Shown: positions 1-11,344, numbered from the stretch's first letter. The stretch: DNA of 60,000 bases from Adiantum capillus-veneris (GCA_014529385.2 CM043957.1:86440881-86500880), one strand, 5' to 3'. A program made the numbers and translations. The notes: a model not told the origin generated them from the sequence alone.

Positions 1-2
1 CC

Positions 3-1360
3 ATTGATGATGGCTACTTACTCCACAAGGGTACAGTATGTGTGATAAAGGACTCAGACACTAGGTGCCAAATCTTATTTGAGTGTCACGATAGTCCAAG
101 TGCTGGTCATCTAGGTATTTGTAAGACATATGCCTTAGTTCAACGGCAATTTTATTGGTCGGGATTACATCATGATATTCAAGAGTACGTACTAAACTGC
201 CAACAATGCCAAGTTAATAAGGCAGAGCGCCTCAAGGTAGGTGGCCTTTTACATCTTTTAGAGATTCCACAAGATAAGTGGAAGAGTATCTCTATGGATT
301 TTGTAGTAGGACTACCTACTACAAATCGTGGCCATGATGCCATTTGGGTAATTGTAGACCGTCTCACAAAGATGGGTCGATTCATTCCCACTAAGACTAC
401 AGTTAAGACACCGAAATTAGCACGGCTATTTGTAGAGCATATATATAAACTCTACGGTCTTCCAGCTAGTATCATTAGTGACAGAGATCGAAAGTTCGAT
501 AATCACGTTTGGAGATATGTGTTCCAAAAGTTGGAAACTAAACTTAATCTAAGTACGGCTGATCATCCAGATACGAATGGTCAAACCGAAAGATTTAATC
601 AAGTGCTAGAGGATATACTACGAGCGTACGCTAGCAAGAAGCAACCAATTGGGAAGACTACTTCTCTATATTGGAATTTGCTTGATAATAGTTCAAAGCA
701 TGTGACTTCATGGTTTAGTCCATTTATGCTTTTGTATGGATTTCAACCTAGATCACCCATTATAGTAGGGTTGGCTAAGGAGAAGATACAACAAGCGAAG
801 GATTTTCTCCAAGGCCATTTTAATATGTTTCGAGTTGCTCGACAGAATGTTAAGCAAGCTCAAGATCGATATAAGAAGTACACAGATGAACATCGTCGTC
901 TTGCTACTTTTGAAGAAGGAGACAAGGTTTTCCTCAAAGTTCCGGAGCATTCAAAAAGTCTGAAGACGGAAAAAGTTGCTAAACTTTCACCACGCTATTG
1001 TGGACCGTTTACCATTCTCAAACGTATAGGTCAAGTGGCCTATAAGTTAGCTCTTCCAGAGCACTCACGAGTTCATCCTGTTTTTCATCTTAGTCATTTA
1101 CGAAAACAGCTAGGACAAAATGATAATGTCATTGATACAGGTGTGTTAGTTGACCTTATCAAACCGCCAAGAATCCCTCATGAGCCCGAAAAGATTTTGG
1201 ATTCTCATGAGCTTCACACCAGACATCATGTCAGATGACAGGTGTTGGTAAAATGGCTAGATAGACCTGAAGAAGGTTCTACATGGGAGAATGTCTCTGC
1301 ACTTAAGAAACATTTTCCTACGTTCGTTTTCGAGGACGAAAATGATTCTCCAAGGGGGGG
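3..1360 (+). pseudogene. Ty3/gypsy chromovirus pol, 3' part: integrase and chromodomain
   Basis: The frame is open from base 3, so the 5' part lies outside the window. It encodes the integrase that inserts the element's cDNA, followed by a chromodomain. Counting from the codon at 42, an HHCC zinc site is at H16, H23, C53 and C56. The D-D-35-E catalytic triad is at D86 (SMDFVVGLP), D147 (ISDRDRKFD) and E183 (NGQTERFNQ). A C-terminal GPF motif and a VHPVFHLSHL segment follow. The chromodomain (VLVKWLDRPEEGSTWE) is cut from the rest by one in-frame TGA at 1236-1238; the same frame then continues. This is otherwise a well-preserved copy, with a polypurine tract and LTR directly downstream. The assignment is certain; whether the TGA is real or a sequencing error is not. 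Confidence 0.93.
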
Positions 1361-1363
1361 TAA

Positions 1364-1498
1364 TGTAAGGACATGGGTCCTATGGGCAAGGCCACCGGCA
1401 CGGCCGGACAGTGTGTACGCTAGGGGGAGGCTATAAGATAGCATGGTTGGGTGGAGACTAGCACACACATTACTACTACCCTTTCAACGAGTAAGCAG
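1364..1498 (+). mobile_element. Ty3/gypsy 3' LTR, start clear, end uncertain
   Basis: The LTR starts with TGTAAGGACATG right after a G-rich polypurine tract (AAGGGGGGG, 1353-1360) and the trinucleotide TAA. The segment GCATGGTTGGGTGGAGACTAG recurs in diverged form in the LTRs at 16.8 kb (inverted) and 20.1 kb, so these belong to related families. I could not find a clear CA end or a target duplication. The given end is a guess and the LTR may run further. Confidence 0.5.
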
Positions 1499-1499
1499 A

Positions 1500-2160
1500 T
1501 AGAAAGGGCTTAAACGCCCTAATGGACATTCTTAGTTCTCACGGTGGCATGGTTAGTATTTCACTTTACTCTTTTACATTTGTTGTATTTTAATGATAAG
1601 CTAAGAAAATAGATTGTTTTGTAATTATATGTTTATACTTACAAAAAGTCTTATTGTTTTTTCCTACAAAATCCGACAGATACGCCGCTTGGACACGATG
1701 AGATGCCTGATTAGACGATGTCAGTCTACCCGTAGCCAGATAACATTAGTTTTCTTTTTTCATAGCATGTATAATGAGATGACGTGTATACGTCTTTTTG
1801 TAACTATTGGAAAACCATGTATCTTCTCAATAATGATAATTGTGTTGTAACTATTACATTTGCAAAGCTTAACAATCAAGTGATTTTGCCTATGATGTGT
1901 ATAATTGTCATTGATTTACTTTCGTCCAATTACTTTTGTTAGTTTTGTATCTTTATTCTGCAAACAATACTATGCATGATGGAGTTAATGGCTATATTGT
2001 CTTGTGGGTGACTACTTTCGGTCTATACCTTGCACTTTCTTTCAAAGGTGAATCTGTGCTTATCTTGGATTCATTTAGGTATACTTTATTCTGGAAACAT
2101 TCAATATGGTTGATGGGTGGCAGGGTATTCAATGCCCTGCCACCCAAAAAAATTTACTCT
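1500..2160. other. AT-rich stretch with no recognisable gene
   Basis: Short frames occur here, but none has a recognisable domain or plausible codon usage. Part of it may be the rest of the LTR or its flank. A short inverted pair (GGGTGGCAGGG and CCCTGCCACCC, about 2115-2145) lies near the right end. Confidence 0.5.
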
Positions 2161-2162
2161 TG

Positions 2163-2310
2163 GGCGTCGCTATAAGCGTCTCTATATAAGTTCTGCAATG
2201 TCGCTATAAGCGTCGCTACAGAAGGATTGCAATCATTGCTATAACCGTTGCTATATAGCGACTCCTGTAGCGACAGTTATAGCGATAATTTTAGCGATCT
2301 TAGCGACGCC
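2163..2310. repeat. Small foldback (MITE-like) repeat built of CGCTATA motifs
   Basis: The 148-bp segment begins GGCGTCGCTA (2163-2172) and ends TAGCGACGCC (2301-2310), a perfect 10-bp terminal inverted repeat. The interior holds further self-complementary pieces such as GCTATAAC and GTTATAGC and many copies of GTCGCTATAAGCG-like words, so one strand can fold back along most of its length. There is no coding content. Related words occur at 11345-11410 and 30890-31020. It could be a MITE or a degenerate palindromic satellite. No target duplication was identified. Confidence 0.55.
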
Positions 2311-2392
2311 GGGGAGTATAAAAACCCAATATATTTCCGTCGCTAAAATCATCACAAGTGCACATAACCTCTTATAGTGTCGTGTACTTCAA

Positions 2393-2800
2393 AAAACGCA
2401 AGCGGAATTCGGTTAGGTTAGGTTATATGTTAAATTTTAGGTTATAGGTTAGGTTACGTTGGGTTATAAATTGTAGGTTAGGTTAGAGCTAAGGGCAAAT
2501 AGTAGAAAAAACATAAACGGACTTCGGTTAGGTTAGGTTATAGGTTAGTTTTAGGTTATATGCTAGGTTATAGGTTATAGATTAGGTTAGGTTAGGTTAT
2601 AGATTAAGTTAGGTTAGGTTATAGGTTAGGTTAGAGCTAGCGATAAATAGTAGAAAAAACGCAAACGGACTTCGAAAATGACTCGTGTACTTCAAAAAAC
2701 ACAAATGGACTTCGATTGTAGGTTAAGTCAGAGCTATCGACAAATAGTAAGAAAAATGCAAACGGACTTCGAAAATGACTCGTATACTTCAAAAAACGCA
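2393..2800. repeat. Tandem GGTTA-rich minisatellite with an AAAAACGCAAACGGACTTCG spacer
   Basis: Runs of GGTTA and GGTTATA alternate with a spacer of the form GAGCTA..CAAATAGTAGAAAAAACGCAAACGGACTTCG. Spacer copies start near 2393, 2488, 2635, 2690 and 2730. Together they make an imperfect array with a period of about 100-140 bp, decaying to the right. GGTTA equals TTAGG in another phase, but the plant telomere repeat is TTTAGGG, so this is telomere-like only in appearance. Confidence 0.65.
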
Positions 2801-3066
2801 AATGAACTTTGATAAACAAAGTAAAATAATGCAATTGGACTTCAAAAGCACTCATAGACTTCAAAAACCTTAATATATAGTCATTGACCAATAAAGACGA
2901 GATTATTACCCTGTAGTCATAATCTCCGTGCACCTCTAGACCGAGGTGTGCGAGGATCTGGCATGGCTAGAGAATGTGAGGTTATCATGCATTGTCATGT
3001 AGTTAATAGTGGGTAGTTATAACAAGAGTGATTTAATTATTTGTTGCATCATTGGTAGATAAAGTA

Positions 3067-4060
3067 TGGAAGATAGGATGGCGTGTCCTTGTGCGCATTG
3101 CAAGCATCAGATCTTTCGAAAATGAAAAATCTGCAACCAACACATACGCAATAACGGTCTCTTTCCCATAGAGAAACTACAAGACCTACGTTATCGATCT
3201 CATGGTCCAAAGACAATAGATCAACCTCCGCAAGTAGATATTGCTCCAACTTCATCCCAGAGAAGATGATTTTCAAATGAATAACCATCGACTGAGTCCT
3301 ACCAACCAAGACCTAAAGTGGTTGCTGTGGTAGCGGTTCTATCGATGCGTCCACACCACCAAGAGAGCGTCCACCACTCTCTTCAGTAGATAGTTCACCA
3401 ATTGGCACACCACTACACCTTGGGGATCACACGAGCATGATCCTAGCAAGGTGTACAAGAGCAGGGATGGGGCTATTGTGGCAGATAGGGTTGGAAAGGC
3501 CATGTGACAGAGGATTCAATAGCTCTGTACAGTTCAGTTTGGCCACTTTGTTGTGATGGAGATTTGGGATAATTAAGATGTTGAAAGAAAGCGTTACATC
3601 GTCGAGGCCATTCACATAGAGTACATGCCGACAGAGGGTTACGATCCAGTCTCCAATGACTGGATTTTGGGCGTGGCAAAGGCCACAATGTCACACCATT
3701 GATCAGAGGCGAGAGACAGGTACAATGCCAACAATCCAAAGCTGGCATGGTTGGACGCAGAGGAGTGGGTGGTATTGCACGAGAGACACAAGACAATCCT
3801 GATAGATTTCAGCAGCAGAGAGATGCAGTCAGAGCACATTTGGAGTCTACTGGAGCATCACATCTTGGGAGTGGAGGCTACTCCACACTTAGACATGAGT
3901 TTGTAAGTATTATACGTGTGCTTTAAATTGTTAAAAATGTATATGTTATTTGAAGATTTATCTCATGATTAAACCATAATTTTGCAGGAAGTTGCCGTGA
4001 AGCGCCTCCGACACGCCGAGAGGAGAAGTATGGGTACAAGCATGGACTTGTGACCCTTTT
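3067..4060 (+). pseudogene. CACTA (En/Spm-type) transposase relic
   Basis: From 3067 the plus strand encodes a cysteine cluster (CPCAHCKHQ) followed, after one TGA, by an NQHIRNNGL and YRSHGP stretch. This matches the transposase-associated zinc region of plant En/Spm elements (CPC..C.N...HL...GF...Y..W..HG). Further right an open stretch from about 3640 to 3902 ends in ASHLGSGGYSTLRHEF. It is followed by a good intron (GTAAGT at 3903, TTTGCAG ending at 3987) and an arginine-rich continuation. Stops at several points show it is dead. The first domain is fairly clear; linking the second half to the same protein is inference. Confidence 0.5.
3903..3987 (+). other. Putative intron in the transposase relic
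   Basis: The donor GTAAGT follows the codon TTT and the acceptor ATTTTGCAG precedes GAAGTTGCC. The 85-bp interior is AT-rich, as plant introns are. The reading phase on both sides is compatible with one protein. Confidence 0.45.
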
Positions 4061-4229
4061 GACGTAGCTGCAGGAGGAGGGAGAGGTCGTCGACCGGGAG
4101 GCATTTCCAGGAGGGTCTTCTTGATATAGTCTTACTCAGTCTTCTTGATACACTCTTTTTTGTAGCTATGTTCTTCTTGATATAGTGTTACTCAGTGATT
4201 GTATACATGTACAATTTCACGCTTATGTT

Positions 4230-4560
4230 TATGGTTTTGCATTTCGTTTGCGATTATGATTATGGTTTTACAATTAGGTTATGGTTATGGTTTTGCAATT
4301 ATGGTATGGCACAGAGGTTATGGTCAAGGTTTGGCAATCAAGTTATGGTTATGGTTTTGCAATGATGATATGGAAATCATGGTATGGTTAGGGTTTGGCA
4401 ATCAAGTTATGGTTATGGTTTTGCAATGAGGGTATGGCAATCACGTGATGGTTATGGTTTGGCAATCAGATTTTGGTTATGGTTATGGTTTTGGAATGAT
4501 GGTATGGTTGTTATGGTTATGGTATGTCAACCAAGTTATGGTTATGGCTAAGTTTTTGAT
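4230..4560. repeat. Minisatellite of GTTATGGTTATGGTTTTGCAAT units
   Basis: Imperfect copies of a roughly 59-bp unit begin near 4337, 4396 and 4452, with shorter TTATGG-rich pieces before and after. Each unit has the form GGCAATCAAGTTATGG, TTATGGTTTTGCAATGA, then a variable GGTATGG section. The frame through 4199-4429 is only the translation of the repeat and is not treated as a gene. Confidence 0.7.
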
Positions 4561-4772
4561 TTTGTGATTTTTTTCTTCTTATAATTTTTCTAATGTGTAT
4601 ACACCCACTCTTTAGCGTCAAGTTGTAGGTGGAGTGCAATTGCTTGTTCACTCTTCCTTTGGGCAGAGAGGGTTGTTTTCTGTTGCTGCAATACATGTAG
4701 CAGTAGTTCCCAGCCCTCTCTACCCACAAAAAAATTTGCAGGTTCTGTCATCGATATAGTTCTTGATATATA

Positions 4773-4913
4773 CGCCGGTATAGGTGTCGAAACATGCATC
4801 GATATCATAAAATAAGATACCGACGCTTATTTCAACGTCTATTCTAGCATTGTTTCCAAGCTTATTCCGATGGCACATATACCGGTGCATATATCAACGA
4901 CACCATACCGGCG
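4773..4913. repeat. Foldback repeat with 16-17-bp inverted ends
   Basis: The left end CGCCGGTATAGGTGTCG (4773-4789) is the inverse of the right end CGACACCATACCGGCG (4898-4913) except for one extra base. The interior repeats TATTCCGATG and ACCGGTG words. The size (141 bp) and lack of coding content fit a MITE. No target duplication was seen, so mobility is unproven. Confidence 0.5.
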
Positions 4914-4914
4914 T

Positions 4915-7030
4915 CTATTCCGATGTTTATTCCACCGTATTTTACTTTTAAAACAAGCTTTAGGTCGTCGATATCTGCATCGAGTTTTACGCTACATGTT
5001 GTAGTGTTTATCTTATGAGCGATTAGCTATATTGTATCTTTAACCAATTGGCAAAATGATATCAGTGCCTCCAAGATTTCATGTGGACTAAAACTGATGT
5101 GGCTGCTAGTTGCAAACAACTTCTCAACCTTACCTCCATGTGTTTTGGCTCATAGCCTTGAGTCCGACCCCTTGGGCATCAAAATACCAAGTTTTAGACT
5201 TTTCTCATCTAGTAAAAAATATGATGAGTGGATGTTACTTTCTCACCATGAAAAGTAACTTTACTAATTTGATACTCAATAGTAGACACTTGCAGTACTA
5301 TGCACACTATGCAAAAATAGCACGGCAATGCCTAGACAAGAATGAGTAGACAAGTGACAAAACGCTCAAAATTACTATTGATATAGTTTCTTGACTACAT
5401 CATTTGTATTGTGGGCTTGTGCAAAACTTTACACGAGAGTTAGTTTTAAGTTCATGTTGAAAGCTTCAAAGAGCCCAGTATTTGGGCATGAATCACTCGT
5501 ACTCTGCATGTATTTTCTAATATTCATTTATTGATTTCAATTTGGCATAGACAACATGATCTATGGTTTACCATGTGCTCCATCAAAACAAGGAAAGTGA
5601 TACATGGGGGAACAAGACTTTGTGTAGTGTCTGGACCAATTGTGTAAAAAAGAACCACAAATAGGGTAAGGGCTACCATGAATCCATTGGAAAAGAGGTC
5701 ATTCCATGCTGCTAGGATGCTCTATCATCATCATTTGAGAGTTTGCTTGTGCTTAAAGCTCCAACTATTTTAGATAGCTATTAAAATATTTTAATCTCTC
5801 TATGGAGTTCTCTAGATGTTACACTCTCTTCTTAGGTTACTTGGGTTTCCTGCCAAAATTCGATTTGATTTGGTATGTCATCCACAGTTTGATGTACTTC
5901 AAATGTAGCTCCAACCAATGCATGTATGAGCTTGTCTCTAGGAGTAGTGATAGACTCATTGAGAATGTCCCCTAGAAGAAGATGCAAAGGGAAAGAACTA
6001 AAATCCATGCCTTTGCTCTCCACAAAATGCATGTATAACATTTTGTGGAACCACATTGGGCATTCATTGTGATGTACTGGGCAGCCCATGAAATCAATGT
6101 AGATGCTATAGACAATGGGAACAAACCCTAGTAAAAAACCAAAGCATTAATTAGGAATAGGTAGTTATTGGATACAATTACCGTGAGATAATTGCACAAT
6201 GTATAGTCAATCAGAGGCTCAATCGGGTACCTATAAGAAGGGCCCATTACTTCATTTTGTGGGCTTGTCATTTTGGAGTCTAGTGTCACTCTTTTGTACA
6301 TTTTCTCTGAGCATTATTTGGCTCTCATGGCTATATCTACTAATTCTAGTTGTATACATGAATATAATCCAGTTCCAATTCCAGTCTCTTGTCTTCTATT
6401 TCCATTTCAGTCTTTATCTGATTGTATGCTATTTGAAGTCTGTTGTCTGTTTGCTCTAATCTGACTAACTCTCCAACCTGGCATAACTTTCAGAAGTGAC
6501 CAACTCATTCGAGTTTAGTGTTTATCTAATCGTATGCTATTTTAAGTATATTGTCTATTTGATCTGATCTAACTAACTCTCCAACTTGGAATAGCTATCA
6601 GAGGTGACCAACTCATTCCATTTTGGCAATCACGATGGTGAGTTGAATAGCACGTGATAAAGAATCTATCTCCCACTTGGTGTTTGGAGGAGGTTTGGAG
6701 TTTTAGCCATGATGCCCATAAAACTTGGATGTGGAAGAAGACTAACCACTAGATTCATGGAACAACAAGATCGTGTCAGTATCATACCAAAGGAGTCGGA
6801 GAGAGGCTCTAACACTAACACTGAACTGGGCAATTAAATGGATGCACACTTGGACCAGAGGGAAACTAAGGAGTTTGGGGATTCACAACATTTAATTCAT
6901 TCCAGGCGAAGGCATTTAGAACAAGCAAAGAGGCGCTCTCACTCGAGTGGATCTCAGAAGAAGGATAAGAGCAAGGGTTGAAATCAAATGGAGAATAGTG
7001 AAGGTAGAGGACAAATCACTGAGTAGCACA
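4915..7030. other. No recognisable gene
   Basis: Short frames on both strands, such as 5832-6089 on the minus strand, show no domain that I recognise. A short diverged duplication is visible: the stretch around 6405-6500 (TCTGATTGTATGCTATTTGAAG, then CTAACTCTCCAAC) recurs around 6521-6610. The region probably belongs to the leader of the gypsy relic that follows, but this cannot be shown. Confidence 0.4.
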
Positions 7031-7037
7031 TAGAAAG

Positions 7038-8180
7038 TTGAAAAAGAAGCCTGAGCAAAAAACTGCTACTAAAATTGATAATAATGATAAATGGGATGCA
7101 GACACAAATCATTACAATAAGCATCAGACCAGAGAAATGAAGTCATCTTCAAAGGAGATATCCAAACACCACGAGCACTTCACTGACTCAAAAATAGTTT
7201 TTCTAGTCTTCAAAGGTGACAAAAAGGATGATCTTGATGTTCATATATAGGCTTTTGAGCAGTATGTTGAGTTGAAGGACATTGATGAAGATGAGTGGGG
7301 GGAATACTTTCCAGAAATCCTGAAAGATGCAGCATCTAAATGGTATTACCATTATCCAGCATGTTGACTGAGAACTTATAGCAAGTTGATCAAGCCTTTC
7401 GATTGGAATATTTTGATAATAGGGGCAAGACGGACATCCTCTTTGAGTTGGACAAAATCAAGCATGGAAAGATTTTCGTTTGGAGTTATGTGCAGAGGAT
7501 CAAAGAACTGACAACACAACTGCATGATCCTCCATCAGAGAAGAGAATGCAAGCTTGGTTCCTTAGTGGATTCAAAAGTAAGAAGATTAGAGAACATGAG
7601 GTTCTATCTCCAACTAAAAAGTTTAACGATATGGTCCAAAGAGCACTGAAGCTTGAGCATCAAGAAAAGAAAGAGAGGGGTCATAAGGGCAAATGAGATT
7701 CTAGTGATAGTGGAACATCAATTGAGGAGTCAGAATCCAGTTCCAATTCTAGTACACCTAACAATGACTCAAATGATCATGTCAAGGGGAAGAAGAAAGG
7801 GTCCTAGACAAGAAAGCTTGAGGAAATGTCTAAACGGGTAGCCAAAATGTCCAAGACCATACCCTCAAGTGTTCAAAATGTCAATCTAAGGATGTTAGGT
7901 CTAATGAATGTACTCAATGGAACAATTTCAAGACCAAAATCCGTCATCTCAAGAAGGAAAAAGATTTGTCTATGATTGCATTCACAAACCCGGAGGTGGT
8001 GAAGACAAATGAAGCATCTGGCTCTAGAGAGAATGAGGCCACTACAAGTAATGGACCTAGCAGAGATAGATATCAGGGAGGTAATCGGCAAGAGCAAGTT
8101 AGGGATGATTTCAAGAAGAGAAACTTCACCTGCTATATTTGTACAAAATATGGTCATTTTGTAGCCTAGTGCCCTAATAA
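7038..8180 (+). pseudogene. Ty3/gypsy gag relic
   Basis: This segment encodes a capsid-like retrotransposon Gag region in frames broken by stops. A WYYHYPA helix motif and a segment like KTDILFELDKIKHGK..WSYVQRIKEL lie at 7340-7510, as in plant Ty3/gypsy Gag (x-x-F..L..L.Q....V..Y...F..L). A lysine- and serine-rich linker follows. A single CCHC zinc knuckle, CX2CX4HX4C, sits at 8131-8172, with a TAG (8167-8169) in place of the residue before the last Cys. It precedes protease, RT, RNase H and integrase relics in the expected order. At least five stops make it non-functional. Confidence 0.75.
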
Positions 8181-8879
8181 TGCGAAACCAAAAGGAGTTG
8201 AACCAAAGATGGTAGAACCAATCCTAGTTTGTGACAACACTAGAAGTAGGGAGTGGTGATTGAGGACCTACCATATGAGTCTGAAAAGGAAGTGAAGTAG
8301 ATGGAAGAGGCAAAGAGATGGGAACAACATGGAGCTACCTGGAAGGCAAAGGGCAAGGCAAAGGTGGTACATGAATGGCAGAAGAAAAGGACTATGAACA
8401 CGAAGATTAAAGAAGATTTGGTGAAGAAGATGCCAGAGCAACCTGAGTACTTGGAGGCCAGGACCATCGAGAGGTTGTCACCGCATTCTTCAATGTCTTA
8501 TGAGGATAAGTCCATTAGGGTGTTTGGTGAGAAAGAGGTCACGAATGGATTGGATAAGTAACAACACAACAGTAGAGACTCTGGCTAAGGACGTGAGACC
8601 AATTGAGTGGCACTGCAAAGATAGTCAATTTGGAAGAGATGTCTTCCAACTCAGACAACACTTTTAGTAATGAGAGGGACAAATTTTATGTTAAGGTGTG
8701 TGAGTGGATTCAAAAGTTCACAGTTCAACCGGATGATATCCAAAGAACCTTACTAGAAGCTACGAAGTTCATTAGGAAGAAGAGAAAGCAAGCACTAGAA
8801 TCCATGGCAATGGATTTATCAACCATTAAAGATGATGAGGTACCTATTATTCAAGTTGATTACAAGATCAAAAGGTAAT

Positions 8880-9255
8880 GGGAACCCTTGTCATGAGTAA
8901 AATTGGATGGTGGGATAGAAGTGAATATCTTGGGAGAGCATCTTTGACAGAAATTGGGACCCATCCAAGATCTTAAACCCGCACCTTTCATGATACGAAA
9001 GGCTAATCAAAGAGTGGTCCAAGCTACTGGTTTGATAGAGAATATGCAGATCACTTGCAGATCAAAGTGGGAAAAAAATAATTTAAAATCGGCTTTCTAG
9101 TAATGGATGTACAAGTGGCATATGGGATGCTATTGGGCAGACCTTGGCTCACAAATGCTAGCGCCATACATGATTATGCAAGTCAGACGTTGCATATCCA
9201 AGGGCCCAATAGGCACATTCAGGTAAAGAGAGATGATACTAGGAGCTAGAAAAAG
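8880..9255 (+). pseudogene. Ty3/gypsy aspartic protease relic
   Basis: The segment has the retropepsin arrangement in decayed form. An LDGGIEVNIL stretch stands where D[ST]G..NIL is expected (about 8900-8930). A QATGLIENMQI stretch follows, then the C-terminal MLLGRPWLTNASAIHDYAS (9127-9183), diagnostic of Ty3/gypsy proteases. A TGA interrupts it near 8945. The active-site Ser/Thr is replaced by Gly, so it would be inactive even without the stop. Confidence 0.7.
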
Positions 9256-9689
9256 GCCATGAGACTAGAGCAACTCTGCAGAAAATATAGAACAAAGAAG
9301 ATCGAGCATGTGTTCACATCAATGAATATTTTTGCCATTACAGAGATCGATTTTAATGTTGTTTTGATGGACAAAGAATAAGTTGAGAAACAAAGATGAC
9401 AATATCCTGACCAATTCATTGAGTCCAAACCGAGATGGGAGAACACTAAACCAGTTAGACTAGGATAAGAATGACTCCTTGAATGAGAAGTAGGGTCATG
9501 GCTAGACTAATGCAAAGAATCCAGATAGAGCTACTGAGAGCAAGTAGAGATGGAACCAAGACTCACTGAGATAGGAAACCCGTTCAATGAATATGTGGTT
9601 GGCATTTGGACTGACAAGGAAGATGAGTCGTTGGCCAAGAGAAAAGGAAGTGGTTCAAACTAGCAATTTCCACAAGATCAAGAAATAGA

Positions 9690-10090
9690 GGAATGGAATC
9701 TCATCTCAGAGGAGAATCCCAGAATGTACAAAATCAACAAACCTTTGAAGCTGGAGATTAAAGAAAAAGCCAAAGAATTATATATGATAGAGATCTTCAG
9801 TGAGTTTTTACACAAGTTCTTGGCTATCTTTATGGATGATTTTACAATATTTTCAATAGAATAAATGCATCTACTATTTCTTGAAATGGTTTTTGAGAGA
9901 CGCAAGGAAAAACAAATTTGTCTAAACCCATACAAGTCAGTATTCATGGTATGGAAAGGCCAACTTCTAGGACACATTGTTTCCAAAAATGGTATAGAAA
10001 TGGCAAAAGATAAAATTAAGTTTGTTCAGCCACCAACAAATGTATCTGAACTTAGTTCATTTTTGGGGTATGTCAATATTTATCATTGAA
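9690..10090 (+). pseudogene. Ty3/gypsy reverse transcriptase relic, N-terminal half missing
   Basis: The catalytic block FLAIFMDDFTIFS (equivalent to F-x-D-D) is at about 9819-9860 and is followed by a stop. The next stretch has the usual downstream features: CLNPYKSVFM, LLGHIVSKNGI, and the PPTNVSELSSFLGYVNIYH connection segment at 9910-10088. Fingers and palm motifs upstream are absent, and the frame jumps from a KINKPLKLEIKE stretch straight to the catalytic block, so an internal deletion is likely. Confidence 0.75.
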
Positions 10091-10109
10091 TTTTCCCAGA
10101 AAGGAAAGA

Positions 10110-10720
10110 AGTTCATCTGGACCCAACAATGTGAGTCAAATTTCCAATGCTTGAAGGAGGTGATCAACAGGAAGTCAATCCTCTTCAACCAAATTGGGAT
10201 GTAGTTTTTCATGTGCATGTGGACGCATCTGGAATGGCGATGGGAGCTGTATTGACCGAGCCTGATGGGAAGATGGATTATCCAGTCTACTTCATTAGTT
10301 GCCAATTCAATTTAGCTAAACAAGGATACTCTACAACCAAAAGGGAAGCACTTGGAATGGTTTTCAATGCAACAAAATTTAGACATTATTTGTTGGGCAT
10401 ACTGTTTCACTTTTATGCCAATCATTAATGCTCTTCTATTTTTTATTAATAAAGTGATTATTCAAGGTAGACTGATCAGATGGATGATGTTTTTGATGGA
10501 GTTCGAGATTAAGATTTTTCCACAAGCTAGGCAAGACTCATTGTGGTGTAGATTTTCTATCAATAAGTACAGAACATCGATGAGAGACGATCCAGTAGAT
10601 GTTGAGCTATTTCAAAATTTGACAATGGATGGGCCAGATCCAGAGTGGCAAGACATTTATGATTTCCTTCAATTTAAGGAATTCCAGAGGACTGGTCCCA
10701 TGCAAATAAAAAAGCAATGA
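10110..10720 (+). pseudogene. Ty3/gypsy RNase H relic
   Basis: The region encodes the RNase H-like domain that follows Ty3/gypsy RT: HVHVDASGMAMGAVLTEPDG, then PVYFISCQFNLAKQGYSTTKREALGM and KFRHYLLG (about 10205-10395). The Asp of DAS and the Glu of REAL are kept. A stop at 10426-10428 and a shift to another frame interrupt it. The continuation to 10720 (RLIRWMMFLMEFEI, then a DPVDVELF region) is the usual linker toward the integrase. Confidence 0.8.
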
Positions 10721-10799
10721 TACTCAAGTGTCTAACATTTGCCATCATTGGAAGGGCCTTGTATAGATTAGGCATTGATGGGGTACTTTGAAGGTGTGT

Positions 10800-11343
10800 G
10801 CCTATGTAGGGAAGAATGCAAGCAATAATAGAAGCTCATAGTGGGAGTTGAGGAGGTCACTTTTCCACTAAGATTACCTATAAGAAGATTTTTCAAGAAA
10901 GGGTATGGTGACAATGTATGATGGCTGATGTTAGGACCTTTTGTAAGACTACGGTGATATTTGTCACAGAATGGGAAGGGTAACAACAACATATATCACA
11001 CCTTTGACCCCCATAAAACCATTAGGGTGTTTATGAAATGGGGATTGGACTTCATGGGTCCATTCAAGAAGGTCACCTTGAACATATACATTGTAATGGC
11101 AACATGCTATGTCAGTAGGTGGGTTGAAGCAAAAGCATTAGCTAACAACACTGCAAAGTCAATAGCATTGTTCTTGTATGAGCTTATTATCTATAGATTT
11201 GGCTATCCGATTGAGATTTTTTAAGATCAGGGGACTCATTTCATCAACAAGACAATTCAGATACTGGCTAAAATCTTCTTGATCAAGCATCAAAAATTGA
11301 CACCATACTATCCTAGATGCAATGAACAAGTAGAAAGCAACAA
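10800..11343 (+). pseudogene. Ty3/gypsy integrase relic, cut at its 3' end
   Basis: A degraded HHCC zinc region (EAHSGS..GGHFSTKITYKKIF, then altered Cys codons) lies at 10815-10960. The catalytic core has GLDFMGPF with the first Asp (about 11045), a DQGTHF second Asp right after a TAA at 11221-11223, and the PYYPRCNEQVESNN block with Glu (about 11305-11340). The sequence then stops matching at 11345, where a CGCTAATAAGCG palindromic repeat begins. The C-terminal integrase domain is missing. The likely cause is insertion or deletion at that junction. Confidence 0.8.
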
Positions 11344-11344
11344 T

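Noticed and set aside
2393-2640. GGTTA array as a true telomere
   Set aside because: The repeat is degenerate, internal and of the wrong sequence for most plants (TTTAGGG).
4199-4429. 76-codon plus-strand frame
   Set aside because: It is produced by the TTATGG minisatellite and has repeat composition only.
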